Of a DNA stretch of 42,189 nucleotides, positions 16,306 to 24,036 are shown piece after piece. Origin of the DNA: an uncultured Lachnospiraceae bacterium (GTDB taxonomy: Bacteria > Bacillota > Clostridia > Lachnospirales > Lachnospiraceae); assembly GCA_900550235.1 (NCBI GenBank), contig URRQ01000018.1, forward strand, positions 1 to 42,189. The letters run 5' to 3'. The notes beneath the pieces are model-generated. The model searched no databases, was not told where the DNA came from, and saw only the letters and a list, made by a program, of their open reading frames with translations. Each line of letters opens with the position of its first letter. Position 1 is the first letter of the stretch. The translations under genes were made by a program, and so were the position numbers.

Positions 16306-16887
16306 ATGGAAGATAGACGTATTAAAAAAACAAAGAAAAATCTAAAAGAAACTTTGGTCGAAATGCTTTCTGATATGACCTTTGAACAAATTACCATTAC
16401 GGAGCTGTGCAAACGCGCAGATATAAGCCGTATCACATTCTATACGCATTACAATGACAAATATGCACTTGTGGACGATATTTTTCAAGATATGATTCGC
16501 ATCGGTACAGACAAGTATCGAAAAATGCAGCATGAAAATAATCCCGACAGAAATTTGGCAGCAAATTATCGAAATGTCTTGTATACGCTTTTGGACTTAT
16601 ACTATGATAATTATCCGTTTTTCCGGCACACAAGACCGGATAAAAATCCATTTCTCGCCTTTTCTTTCTATAATTATGTATTAAAAACAATCGAAGCTTA
16701 CACCGATCGAGAAGGGAGAACACTAAATCTTCGCTATTCCGCAAGAAAGATTGCCGGATTCCTCTGCTATGGTATCGTCGGATTCATCAATGAATGTCAT
16801 GCAGAAAATATGCCTCTTGACCAAATTCGCGAAGAAGCTTCCCATCTTCTCACAAGCATCCTTACTTCCGACATTATTATGGGGTAA
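16306..16887 (+). CDS. TetR/AcrR-family transcriptional regulator
   Basis: A 193-residue repressor-type protein. The N-terminal helix-turn-helix (about 5-55) reads RIKKTKKNLKETLVEMLSDMTFEQITITELCKRADISRITFYTHYNDKYALVDD, a clear TetR_N domain; the C-terminal half resembles the TetR_C_7/DhaS-like ligand-binding region. The ATG at 16306 has GGAGAA upstream; a TTG further upstream would add 25 residues with no SD. It is divergent from degV with palindromes between them, so degV is its likely target along with itself. Ligand unknown. Confidence 0.85.
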   Translation: MEDRRIKKTKKNLKETLVEMLSDMTFEQITITELCKRADISRITFYTHYNDKYALVDDIFQDMIRIGTDKYRKMQHENNPDRNLAANYRNVLYTLLDLYYDNYPFFRHTRPDKNPFLAFSFYNYVLKTIEAYTDREGRTLNLRYSARKIAGFLCYGIVGFINECHAENMPLDQIREEASHLLTSILTSDIIMG

Positions 16888-16908
16888 CTATGAATTGCTT
16901 GATATCCG

Positions 16909-16937
16909 TTGACAAATATTTTTGCCCCCGATACAAT
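16909..16937 (+). promoter_or_regulatory. Promoter of the cyclophilin gene
   Basis: TTGACA (16909-16914) and TACAAT (16932-16937) with a 17-base spacer, a near-consensus sigma-A promoter. The transcript should begin near 16943, ruling out a start codon at 16890. Confidence 0.8.
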
Positions 16938-16973
16938 AGGAGAAGAGAACAAAACAGAAAGGAAGATTTCAAA

Positions 16974-17492
16974 ATGGCAAATCCAATTGTAACATTTGAA
17001 ATGGAAAATGGAGACATCATCAAAGCAGAGTTATATCCTGAGATTGCTCCAAATACAGTAAACAACTTCATCTCCCTTGTAAACGCAGGTTTTTACAATG
17101 GAATTATCTTTCACCGTGTCATCCGCGGCTTCATGCTTCAGGGCGGATGTCCGCAGGGAACAGGTACAGGCGGACCAGGTTACAGCATCAAAGGAGAGTT
17201 CGCTCAGAACGGTTTCACAAACAATCTGAAACATGAACCAGGTGTTCTTTCTATGGCTCGTACCATGATGCCGAACTCTGCTGGTTCACAGTTTTTCATC
17301 ATGCATGAAAAATCTCCACACCTTGACGGCGCTTACGCTGCTTTTGGTAAAGTAATCGAAGGTATGGACGTTGTCAACGCGATTGCAGAAACAGCTACAG
17401 ATTTCCGCGACAAACCTCTAGAAGATCAGAGAATGAAAACAGTAACTGTAGAAACTTTCGGTGTGGACTATCCGGCACCGGAAAAAATGTAA
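16974..17492 (+). CDS. Peptidyl-prolyl cis-trans isomerase, cyclophilin type
   Basis: A 172-residue cytosolic cyclophilin that speeds proline isomerisation during protein folding. It has the family core FHRVIRGFMLQGGCPQGTGTGGPGYSIKGEF (catalytic Arg, Phe and Gln), LSMARTMMPNSAGSQFFI and HLDGAYAAFGKVIEGMDVV. No signal peptide. The ATG at 16974 has AGAAAGGAAG before it and lies about 30 bases after the predicted start of transcription; an in-frame ATG at 16890 is upstream of the promoter. Confidence 0.93.
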   Translation: MANPIVTFEMENGDIIKAELYPEIAPNTVNNFISLVNAGFYNGIIFHRVIRGFMLQGGCPQGTGTGGPGYSIKGEFAQNGFTNNLKHEPGVLSMARTMMPNSAGSQFFIMHEKSPHLDGAYAAFGKVIEGMDVVNAIAETATDFRDKPLEDQRMKTVTVETFGVDYPAPEKM

Positions 17493-17514
17493 TCATCAAT
17501 TTATTCAGATTTTC

Positions 17515-17540
17515 AAAAGGGCTCCAAAAGAGCCCTTCTA
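17515..17540 (+). terminator. Possible terminator after the cyclophilin gene
   Basis: GGGCTC and GAGCCC, extended by AA/TT, flank a CAAAA loop 23 bases after the stop. The T-run is short, so termination may be partial. Confidence 0.5.
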
Positions 17541-17630
17541 TCAAACAAATCCGACATTCGTCGAACGGTATTCAATTGACAATTTATTTTTATCATATGT
17601 AACAGATTTCTACTTGTTTTAATATCAAAT

Positions 17631-17642
17631 TTGTTATAACAA
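17631..17642. promoter_or_regulatory. Palindromic operator candidate before the XRE gene
   Basis: TTGTTATAACAA is a perfect 12-base palindrome. It overlaps an extended -10 (TGT-TATAAC) and touches the AAGGAG that follows, the usual place for an XRE repressor to control itself. Confidence 0.45.
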
Positions 17643-17723
17643 AGGAGAACAATGTATAATATACTATTTTATAAAAAAGGCAAAAAACAACTTAAAAGAT
17701 TATTTAGAAAGGAATGGTATCTC

Positions 17724-17996
17724 ATGACAAACGATTGGAAATCTTTTCGTTCAACATTAAACTTAACACCGGAAGAGGAATCCTTAATATCTTTAGAAAA
17801 AAATCTGATTCAAACCTTAATCTCCGCACGTCAGGAAAAAGGACTTTCTCAGAAAGAGCTTGCCGAGCTCTGTGGTGTTCCCCAATCTGCTATTGGTCGG
17901 CTTGAGCGTGGCAAACACTCACCTCAGCTCAATAGTCTTTTAAAGATTTTACAAGCTCTAGGGTATACTTTGCAGATTACTCCATTGAAAAAATAG
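17724..17996 (+). CDS. Small XRE-family regulator (antitoxin-like)
   Basis: A 90-residue helix-turn-helix protein. The HTH (about 38-85) reads LISARQEKGLSQKELAELCGVPQSAIGRLERGKHSPQLNSLLKILQALGYTLQITPL, very like the HigA/XRE antitoxins found beside RelE/HigB toxins. The start at 17724 has AAAGGAATGG upstream. An in-frame ATG at 17652 has a better SD (AAGGAGAAC) and would add 24 basic residues beginning MYNILFYKKGKK, but the palindrome and extended -10 at 17631-17642 would place the transcript start almost on that codon. No toxin gene follows: the next gene is yaaA on the other strand. It may be an orphan antitoxin or a simple autoregulator. Confidence 0.75.
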   Translation: MTNDWKSFRSTLNLTPEEESLISLEKNLIQTLISARQEKGLSQKELAELCGVPQSAIGRLERGKHSPQLNSLLKILQALGYTLQITPLKK

Positions 17997-18021
17997 AGAA
18001 TGCCAACGCATTCTCTATCTC

Positions 18022-18759
18022 CTACCTTGCCACAAACACATATTTCTTTTCATTGGAAAGACTTGGTTCATATGTATAACCATTCCAATCAAACTTCTTG
18101 ATATCTTCCGGATCTTCAATCCGATTCTCCATCACATACTGTACCATATGACCTCTCGCCATCTTCGCTAGCGTCGCAAGTGTTTTTAACTTTCCTTTGT
18201 GCATAGTCAAAAACTCTACATCAATCAGGCAATCCTTTTTCGCATATTTTCTCACGCACTTCGCATATTCTTCCGAAGCCAAATTGAGCACAGTCTCCTC
18301 ATCACAATACACTTCCCGATAAATCTCATCTCCCCAAAACTCATAGAGATTATGTCCTTCGATCGGAAGCTTGCATTGCATTTCCAATCGATAAGGCTCA
18401 ATCGCATCCAGTGCGCCAAGCGCTCCGTAACATGCACTTAAAATCCTCAAATGCTCCTGCGCATACTGCAACGTCTCCAAATCCCAGTTCACCGCATCCA
18501 TGTGCTTAAATACCAGTCCATCATATGTCAATACTGCTGCCGTCCCCTCTTTTTCCATAGAAAATGCCTGTATATCTGCAAATGCTTCGCCAGCTAATTT
18601 TTCATTGATCTTCATATAGCTTTCCAAATCCCAAGGCGTACACTTTTTCAAAGTTTGGATAACTGTTTCTGTTTTCTCTGGGAATCTGCATTTAGAAAGT
18701 GTAAGCTCATCTCGCGTTCTAACCTTCATATTTTTTGCCGGTGAAATAATCGTTCTCAT
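18022..18759 (-). CDS. yaaA: Peroxide stress protein YaaA family
   Basis: A 245-residue member of the YaaA/DUF328 family; E. coli YaaA lowers free iron and DNA damage under peroxide stress. Family features: the N-terminal MRTIISPAKNMK, AVLTYDGLVFKHMDA, LRILSACYGALGALDAIEPYRLEM and the C-terminal KFDWNGYTYEPSLSNEKKYVFVAR. SD AGGAGAATAG precedes the ATG. It follows the DMT gene by 15 bases and is probably co-transcribed. Confidence 0.93.
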   Translation of the reverse strand: MRTIISPAKNMKVRTRDELTLSKCRFPEKTETVIQTLKKCTPWDLESYMKINEKLAGEAFADIQAFSMEKEGTAAVLTYDGLVFKHMDAVNWDLETLQYAQEHLRILSACYGALGALDAIEPYRLEMQCKLPIEGHNLYEFWGDEIYREVYCDEETVLNLASEEYAKCVRKYAKKDCLIDVEFLTMHKGKLKTLATLAKMARGHMVQYVMENRIEDPEDIKKFDWNGYTYEPSLSNEKKYVFVAR

Positions 18760-18774
18760 TTCTATTCTCCTGTT

Positions 18775-19626
18775 CTACTCTGATTTTACGGTATTATAAA
18801 ACACAACTCCAAGTATGATTGCTCCTCCGATTAACTCCTTCCCTGTCGGAATCTCGTGTAACAAAAAGATTGCCGCCACAATCCCATACACCGATTCCAA
18901 ACCGGATATGATCCCTGCTGTCTGCACTCGAATATGTTTTAGTCCTTCGATAAACATGGAATGTGCGATTGCCGTACATACAATCCCATACAATAAAAGT
19001 CCTGCCACGTCCATCTTGGTTACTGTCGGACGTATGAAAAACATTGCCGGAAGCAAAACGATCGCCGCAGACCCCTGTTCATAAAATGAAACGATACTTC
19101 CTTGATATGTACTTACAAACTTCCGGTTCCAAAGGGACAGCACCGCATAAGAAAAACTGCACACCATTCCAAGCAGCACACCTTGCGTCATGCTGTTGGA
19201 AAGCTGAAACTCCGGCACGATAAACAATACCCCCACCAGCATAACAAATGCACTGATCACACTAGACGTCTTTAATTTTTCATGAAACAAATACGGTTCC
19301 AAAAACGTAACAAATAATGGGAATGTAGAAAATGTGATTGTTCCCACCGCCACTGTCGATAATTGAATCGACAACATGAATGTTGTCCAATGAACGGCAA
19401 GAATAATACCCGCTATAAAAAAAGCGCCATAATCCTTCTTATTTGTTAATCGAATCTCCGTTTTCCTCATCTTTAGCATCAACCATAAAAATAACGAAGA
19501 AAACAGCACCCTTCCAAAGGTAATCACAATTCCAGGAAGATCTACCATCTTCGCAAATAAACTGGACATTCCAAATAATAAAACTGCAATATGAACTTGC
19601 CAAAGTCCTTTTTTCTGTGTATTCAT
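18775..19626 (-). CDS. DMT-superfamily (EamA) transporter
   Basis: A 283-residue protein with ten membrane helices in two EamA repeats (HIAVLLFGMSSLFAKMVDLPGIVITFGRVLFSS opens the first; IVCTAIAHSMFIEGLKHIRVQTAGIISGLESVYGIVAAIFLLHEIP is the C-terminal hallmark). Substrate unknown. The ATG at 19626 is preferred to a GTG five codons upstream because GAGGAAGAGAG precedes it. Only distantly like the DMT protein at 14296. Co-transcribed with yaaA. Confidence 0.88.
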   Translation of the reverse strand: MNTQKKGLWQVHIAVLLFGMSSLFAKMVDLPGIVITFGRVLFSSLFLWLMLKMRKTEIRLTNKKDYGAFFIAGIILAVHWTTFMLSIQLSTVAVGTITFSTFPLFVTFLEPYLFHEKLKTSSVISAFVMLVGVLFIVPEFQLSNSMTQGVLLGMVCSFSYAVLSLWNRKFVSTYQGSIVSFYEQGSAAIVLLPAMFFIRPTVTKMDVAGLLLYGIVCTAIAHSMFIEGLKHIRVQTAGIISGLESVYGIVAAIFLLHEIPTGKELIGGAIILGVVFYNTVKSE

Positions 19627-19659
19627 CTCTCTCTTCCTCACATCTTTATTCTGATTTCT

Positions 19660-19687
19660 ATTATATAAAATCCATGCATAAATGCAA
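19660..19687 (-). promoter_or_regulatory. Promoter of the DMT-yaaA operon
   Basis: On the minus strand TTGCAT (19682-19687) and TATAAT (19660-19665), 16 bases apart, back to back with the hydrogenase-maturation promoter. Confidence 0.6.
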
Positions 19688-19711
19688 TATTTGACAAAGA
19701 ATAAACGATAC

Positions 19712-19740
19712 TTGTTACTTCCTTCACCTCATGCTATACT
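19712..19740 (+). promoter_or_regulatory. Promoter of the hydrogenase-maturation operon
   Basis: TTGTTA (19712-19717) and TATACT (19735-19740) are 17 bases apart; TGC before the -10 makes it extended. A TTGACA at 19691 has no matching -10. Transcription should start near 19747, leaving a leader of about 144 bases. Confidence 0.65.
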
Positions 19741-19746
19741 TTTAGA

Positions 19747-19890
19747 AAACGTACTGATTATGAAGGGTAACACCTAAGTAAAAAGGCGCACAGAATGAAA
19801 AATCAAGGGGATTCTATACCCTTTTTCATACCTTGCGTCTTATGATGCAAGGTATTTTTTTGTTACAAATCCAATCAAAAAGGAGGAATT
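19747..19890 (+). promoter_or_regulatory. Structured leader RNA with terminator ahead of the hyd operon (candidate riboswitch/attenuator)
   Basis: The leader can form a closing stem AAGGGTA (19763-19769) with TACCCTT (19817-19823), and inside it AGAAT (19792-19796) with ATTCT (19811-19815). An intrinsic terminator follows at 19828-19861. The loop segment CAAGG (19804-19808) is complementary to CCTTG (19831-19835) in the terminator's 5' arm, giving a possible antiterminator. It does not fit any riboswitch consensus I can recall. The terminator sits between promoter and first gene, so some regulated read-through is needed for expression. Confidence 0.55.
19828..19861 (+). terminator. Intrinsic terminator in the hyd operon leader
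   Basis: ATACCTTGC and GCAAGGTAT pair around a ten-base loop, followed by seven T. It precedes the first gene of the operon by 29 bases. Confidence 0.85.
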
Positions 19891-20136
19891 ATGGATACAC
19901 GAATCGCACTAATTGGCATTATCGTAGAAAGTCACGAATCCATTGAACAATTGAACGCTCTATTGTCAGAATACGGAGACTACATCATCGGACGCATGGG
20001 TATTCCTTACCGGGAGAAAAAGGTTTCTATCATAAGTGTTGCCATCGATGCACCTAATGATGTCATCAGCTCTCTTTCCGGAAAACTGGGAATGCTGCCC
20101 GGTATCAATACAAAAACAACTTACACAAAGCAATAA
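19891..20136 (+). CDS. TM1266-type small ACT-like regulator of the iron-only hydrogenase system
   Basis: An 81-residue protein of the TM1266 family, named after a Thermotoga structure with an ACT/ferredoxin-like fold and usually found beside hydE/hydG/hydF. The start ALIGIIVESHESIEQLNALLSEYGDYIIGRMGIPYREK and end GMLPGINTKTTYTK match that family as remembered. NikR-like fold suggests ligand or metal sensing, but no DNA-binding segment is present and the role is unproven. SD AAAGGAGG. It is first in the hyd operon; hydE starts 10 bases after its stop. Confidence 0.88.
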   Translation: MDTRIALIGIIVESHESIEQLNALLSEYGDYIIGRMGIPYREKKVSIISVAIDAPNDVISSLSGKLGMLPGINTKTTYTKQ

Positions 20137-20146
20137 GGGAGCACAT

Positions 20147-21184
20147 ATGAAACAACTCATCGACAAACTAAGAGAAAATGGGAATTTGTCCAAAGAAGAA
20201 TGGACAGCCCTGATTCAAAATCGAACGCCAGAGCTTGCAGACTATGTCTTTCAACATGCACGAGAAGTACGAGGACTTCATTATGGAAAAGATGTCTATA
20301 TCCGAGGACTCATGGAATTTACCAACTACTGCAAAAACGATTGCCTCTACTGCGGCATTCGAAAAAGTAATGGAAACGTCACTCGGTATCGTCTAACGAA
20401 AGAACAGATTTTATCCTGCTGCGAAAGCGGCTATCAGTTAGGATTTCGAACCTTCGTACTCCAAGGGGGAGAAGACGGATATTTTACCGATGACCGCATG
20501 CTTGATATCATTCAGGAAATCCGCAACACTTATCCGGATTGCGCCATCACCCTTTCCATCGGTGAAAAATCTCTTGAAACGTATCAAGCGTTTTTCGATG
20601 CCGGAGCAGATCGATATCTATTGCGACATGAAACATATGATTCTGCACACTATTCCAAACTGCATCCAGCAAGCTTAAACGTCAAAACAAGACAACAATG
20701 TCTTTGGGATTTAAAAACAATCGGCTATCAAGTCGGTACCGGGTTCATGGTAGGCTCTCCCTACCAGACTGCAGAAAATCTCGCAGAAGACATGCTGTTT
20801 CTGAAAGAACTGAATCCACAGATGGTTGGCATCGGCCCATTCATTCCGCACCATGACACCCCGTTCAAAGACTTCCATGGCGGAACATTAGAACTCACAC
20901 TTTTCATGCTCGGACTCATCCGCCTGATGCTTCCAAAAGTTCTATTACCGGCAACAACCGCCCTTGGCACTATCGCACCAGATGGTCGAGAACGTGGAAT
21001 CTTAGCCGGAGCCAACGTCATCATGCCGAACCTGTCTCCGGTAGATGTCAGAAAAAACTATAGCCTATATGACAACAAACTCTGTATGGGCGCTGAATCC
21101 GCAGAATGCATTGCTGATTTAAAACAGCGAATGGAATCTATCGGTTATCGTATTGTAATTGCCCGCGGCGACTCGCTCAATTAA
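20147..21184 (+). CDS. hydE: [FeFe] hydrogenase H-cluster radical SAM maturase HydE
   Basis: A 345-residue radical-SAM enzyme that helps build the dithiomethylamine-bridged diiron subcluster of [FeFe] hydrogenase, acting after HydG. The [4Fe-4S]-SAM motif CX3CX2C is C62-C66-C69 (YCKNDCLYCG). Other HydE-like parts are FRTFVLQGGEDGYFTD, RYLLRHETYD, and GIGPFIPHHDTPF. The ATG at 20147 follows AAGGGAGC and the stop of the preceding gene; upstream in-frame ATGs lie within that gene. The optional second Cys cluster of some HydE is not obvious here. Confidence 0.93.
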   Translation: MKQLIDKLRENGNLSKEEWTALIQNRTPELADYVFQHAREVRGLHYGKDVYIRGLMEFTNYCKNDCLYCGIRKSNGNVTRYRLTKEQILSCCESGYQLGFRTFVLQGGEDGYFTDDRMLDIIQEIRNTYPDCAITLSIGEKSLETYQAFFDAGADRYLLRHETYDSAHYSKLHPASLNVKTRQQCLWDLKTIGYQVGTGFMVGSPYQTAENLAEDMLFLKELNPQMVGIGPFIPHHDTPFKDFHGGTLELTLFMLGLIRLMLPKVLLPATTALGTIAPDGRERGILAGANVIMPNLSPVDVRKNYSLYDNKLCMGAESAECIADLKQRMESIGYRIVIARGDSLN

Positions 21185-21278
21185 AAAGGGACAGGGCATT
21201 TTTCAAAAAGGGACATAGAAAAAGTAAATTAGGGACGTAGTAAAGTGTAAAAAGTGTACGTCCCCAAAGGAGGAAATT
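21185..21278. repeat. REP-like GGGAC repeat block between hydE and hydG
   Basis: This 94-base gap has GGGACA twice (21188, 21210), then GGGACGTA (21232-21239) paired with TACGTCCC (21257-21264), an 8-base perfect stem. The spaced GGGACA/ACGTCCC pattern resembles palindromic repeats linked to REP-associated tyrosine transposases in Clostridia. The SD of hydG (AAAGGAGG) follows immediately. Confidence 0.5.
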
Positions 21279-22700
21279 ATGTACAATCCAGTTTCAAAAA
21301 ATCCAGATGAATTTATCAACCACGAGGAAATCTTAGAAACTCTTGCCTACGCTGAGGCAAACAAGCATAATGAAGAGTTGATTTCTTCTATCATCGAGAA
21401 AGCGAAACTTCGAAAAGGTCTGACACACCGAGAAGCAGTTGTGTTGTTAGATTGTGATATCGAGGAGAAAAACCAAGAGATTTATGCTCTTGCAGAGCAG
21501 ATCAAAAAAGATTTCTACGGCAATCGTATTGTAATGTTTGCACCGCTCTACCTCTCCAACTACTGTGTAAACGGCTGTACCTACTGCCCATACCACATGA
21601 AAAATAAGCATATTGCTCGTAAAAAGCTGACACAGGACGAGATTCGTAAAGAGGTTATCGCCTTACAGGACATGGGACATAAACGTCTTGCTCTTGAGAC
21701 GGGGGAAGATCCTGTAATGAGCCCAATTGAATATGTATTAGAATCGATCAGGACGATTTACAGTATCAAGCATAAAAACGGAGCCATTCGCCGTATCAAT
21801 GTAAATATTGCGGCAACGACTGTGGAAAACTATAGAAAGCTAAAAGAAGCCGGCATCGGAACTTATATTTTATTCCAGGAAACTTATCACAAGGAAAGTT
21901 ATTTGGAACTTCATCCAACAGGACCAAAGCATGATTACGATTATCACACAACCGCTATGGACCGTGCAATGGAAGGTGGTATTGATGATGTAGGTATCGG
22001 CGTTCTCTTCGGGCTTGATAAATACCGCTATGAGTTAGCCGGACTTTTGATGCATGCAGAACATTTAGAAGCCGTATACGGTGTTGGTCCGCATACGATC
22101 AGTGTTCCAAGACTTCGTCATGCCGATGATATTGATGCAGATTCTTTTGACAACGGTATCGATGATGACACATTTGCAAAAATCGTAGCATGTATCCGTA
22201 TCGCTGTTCCATATACGGGCATGATCATTTCTACAAGAGAAAGTAAAGCTTGCCGTGAACGCGTACTCCACCTTGGCGTTTCTCAGATCAGCGGTGGTTC
22301 TAAGACAAGCGTCGGCGGATACGCAGAACCGGAACCGGAAGATAACAAATCTGAGCAGTTTGATGTCAGTGATACTCGTACTTTGGACGAAGTAGTGAAA
22401 TGGCTTATGGATCTAGGATATATCCCAAGCTTCTGTACTGCCTGCTACCGTGAAGGAAGAACAGGCGACCGTTTCATGTCACTTTGCAAAAGCGGACAGA
22501 TTCAAAATTGCTGCCAGCCAAACGCATTGATGACCTTAAAAGAATACTTAATGGACTACGCTTCCGAAGCTACGAAAAAAGTAGGCGAACATGTGATTGA
22601 AGAAGAAATCAAACAGATTCCAAACGAAAAGGTTCGTCAGATTGTTATCGAGAATCTAAAAGCAATTGAAAACGAAAATCGCCGCGACTTTCGATTCTAG
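21279..22700 (+). CDS. hydG: [FeFe] hydrogenase H-cluster radical SAM maturase HydG
   Basis: A 473-residue tyrosine lyase that makes CO and cyanide from tyrosine and delivers an Fe(CO)2CN-cysteine synthon for the H-cluster. The radical-SAM motif is C96-C100-C103 (YCVNGCTYCPY). The C-terminal cluster that binds the dangler iron is C386-C389-C412 (FCTACYREGRTGDRFMSLC...), the HydG CX2CX22C pattern, so both clusters appear intact. Length is typical. SD AAAGGAGG six bases upstream. hydF follows by 9 bases. Confidence 0.96.
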   Translation: MYNPVSKNPDEFINHEEILETLAYAEANKHNEELISSIIEKAKLRKGLTHREAVVLLDCDIEEKNQEIYALAEQIKKDFYGNRIVMFAPLYLSNYCVNGCTYCPYHMKNKHIARKKLTQDEIRKEVIALQDMGHKRLALETGEDPVMSPIEYVLESIRTIYSIKHKNGAIRRINVNIAATTVENYRKLKEAGIGTYILFQETYHKESYLELHPTGPKHDYDYHTTAMDRAMEGGIDDVGIGVLFGLDKYRYELAGLLMHAEHLEAVYGVGPHTISVPRLRHADDIDADSFDNGIDDDTFAKIVACIRIAVPYTGMIISTRESKACRERVLHLGVSQISGGSKTSVGGYAEPEPEDNKSEQFDVSDTRTLDEVVKWLMDLGYIPSFCTACYREGRTGDRFMSLCKSGQIQNCCQPNALMTLKEYLMDYASEATKKVGEHVIEEEIKQIPNEKVRQIVIENLKAIENENRRDFRF

Positions 22701-22709
22701 GAGGTTCCT

Positions 22710-23891
22710 ATGAGTTTAAACAGCACACCTTCTGCCGACAGAATCCATATTGGAATCTTCGGCAGACGTAATGCTGGGAAATCCAGCATTATCAATGCCA
22801 TCACCGGACAGAATCTTGCCATTGTCTCTGACATTAAGGGAACAACAACCGATCCGGTTTTAAAAGCAATGGAGCTCCTCCCTCTTGGTCCGGTTGTCTT
22901 AATCGACACTCCTGGATTAGATGACGAAGGAGAATTAGGCGAACTTCGTATCAAAAAAGCTTACCAGATTTTGAATAAAACCGATATTGCCTTACTTGTA
23001 GTGGATAGTTCTATTGGAATAACAATAGAAGATGAAAAAATACTTTCCAGAATCCAGAATAAAAACATTCCATACCTGATTGTATATAACAAATGTGATA
23101 TATTTACGGAAGCTGCTTCCCAATCAGACAATACTATCTCTGTCAGCGCATCTACAGGCACACATATCCATGAATTAAAAGAACGGATTGCCGCGCTCGC
23201 TCCAAAATCAGCTGATTCTCTTCCGATTGTAAGAGATCTGCTAAAATCAAATGATTTCGTTGTGCTTGTTGTTCCGATCGACAGCTCCGCTCCAAAGGGA
23301 CGTCTGATTCTTCCGCAGCAACAAACTATTCGAGATATTTTAGAAGCAGGAGCCGTTTCCGTTGTCGTAAAAGATACAGAGTTAAAAGAAACACTTAATA
23401 ATCTAGGAAAAAAACCTGCCCTTGTCATTACCGACAGTCAAGCATTCAAAGAAGTGGCAAAAATTGTACCGGAAGATATTCCTCTCACTTCTTTCTCTAT
23501 TCTTTTTGCAAGACATAAGGGAGATTTGGACATTGTGGCCAATGGCGCACATGCTATTGAGCAGTTAAAAGATGGAGACACCATCTTAATCTCCGAAGGC
23601 TGTACACACCACAGACAATGCGAAGATATCGGAACGGTCAAGATTCCACGCCTTCTGAAAAACTATACGCAAGCAGATTTGAATTTAGAATTTACGAGTG
23701 GAACAGAATTTCCGGAAGATTTATCAAAATACAGCCTAATCATTCATTGCGGCGGCTGTACTTTAAACGAACGAGAGATGAAATACCGTCTCCGCTGTGC
23801 CAAAGATCAGAATGTACCAATTACCAACTACGGAACAGCTATTGCACATATGAATGGAATTTTGACACGAAGCTTAGAACCATTCGCTTAA
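22710..23891 (+). CDS. hydF: [FeFe] hydrogenase maturation GTPase HydF
   Basis: A 393-residue scaffold on which the diiron subcluster is assembled before transfer to apo-hydrogenase. The N-terminal Era-like GTPase has Walker A GRRNAGKSS (18-26), GTTTDPV, DTPGLDDEG and YNKCD. A dimerisation domain follows, then the C-terminal cluster domain with C298-T-H300 and HC347-GG-C350, the HydF CxH...HCxxC ligand set. SD AGGAGG. Last gene of the operon, followed by a hairpin. Confidence 0.95.
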   Translation: MSLNSTPSADRIHIGIFGRRNAGKSSIINAITGQNLAIVSDIKGTTTDPVLKAMELLPLGPVVLIDTPGLDDEGELGELRIKKAYQILNKTDIALLVVDSSIGITIEDEKILSRIQNKNIPYLIVYNKCDIFTEAASQSDNTISVSASTGTHIHELKERIAALAPKSADSLPIVRDLLKSNDFVVLVVPIDSSAPKGRLILPQQQTIRDILEAGAVSVVVKDTELKETLNNLGKKPALVITDSQAFKEVAKIVPEDIPLTSFSILFARHKGDLDIVANGAHAIEQLKDGDTILISEGCTHHRQCEDIGTVKIPRLLKNYTQADLNLEFTSGTEFPEDLSKYSLIIHCGGCTLNEREMKYRLRCAKDQNVPITNYGTAIAHMNGILTRSLEPFA

Positions 23892-23896
23892 CAAAA

Positions 23897-23940
23897 ATAC
23901 CCCTTAAAAAATGTCCAATCCATATTTTTCAAGGGGTATT
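23897..23940 (+). terminator. Terminator-like hairpin after hydF
   Basis: AATACCCCTT and AAGGGGTATT, with A/T pairs continuing inside, form a long stem just after the hydF stop. The T-run after it is poor, so it may terminate partially or protect the mRNA end. Confidence 0.55.
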
Positions 23941-24006
23941 ACTATCTATACTTTACTATTTTCCTAATCTCTTTTCTTTGAAATCCTCACAAAATTTAAA
24001 GGACCC

Positions 24007-24036
24007 CGTAAAAAGGAAATCTTCTTCCTTTTTACG
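24007..24036. terminator. Hairpin at the 3' end of the DUF1294 gene
   Basis: CGTAAAAAGGAA and TTCCTTTTTACG form a 12-base perfect stem around ATCTTC. The DUF1294 stop codon lies in its arm. The inner GGAA/TTCC stem is followed by five T on both strands. Confidence 0.5.

Noticed and set aside
17576..17581. TTGACA before the small XRE gene
   Set aside because: No acceptable -10 lies 16-18 bases downstream; the extended -10 at the palindrome is a better candidate.
19747..19890. Known riboswitch classes (TPP, SAM, cobalamin, c-di-GMP, preQ1, Moco, fluoride, ZTP, guanidine)
   Set aside because: The conserved core sequences of these classes, as I remember them, are not present; only the terminator and simple stems are seen, so no class is assigned.
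22961..23428. 155-codon minus-strand ORF opposite hydF
   Set aside because: Antisense to a well-supported gene, low-complexity Ser/Thr-rich product, no SD.
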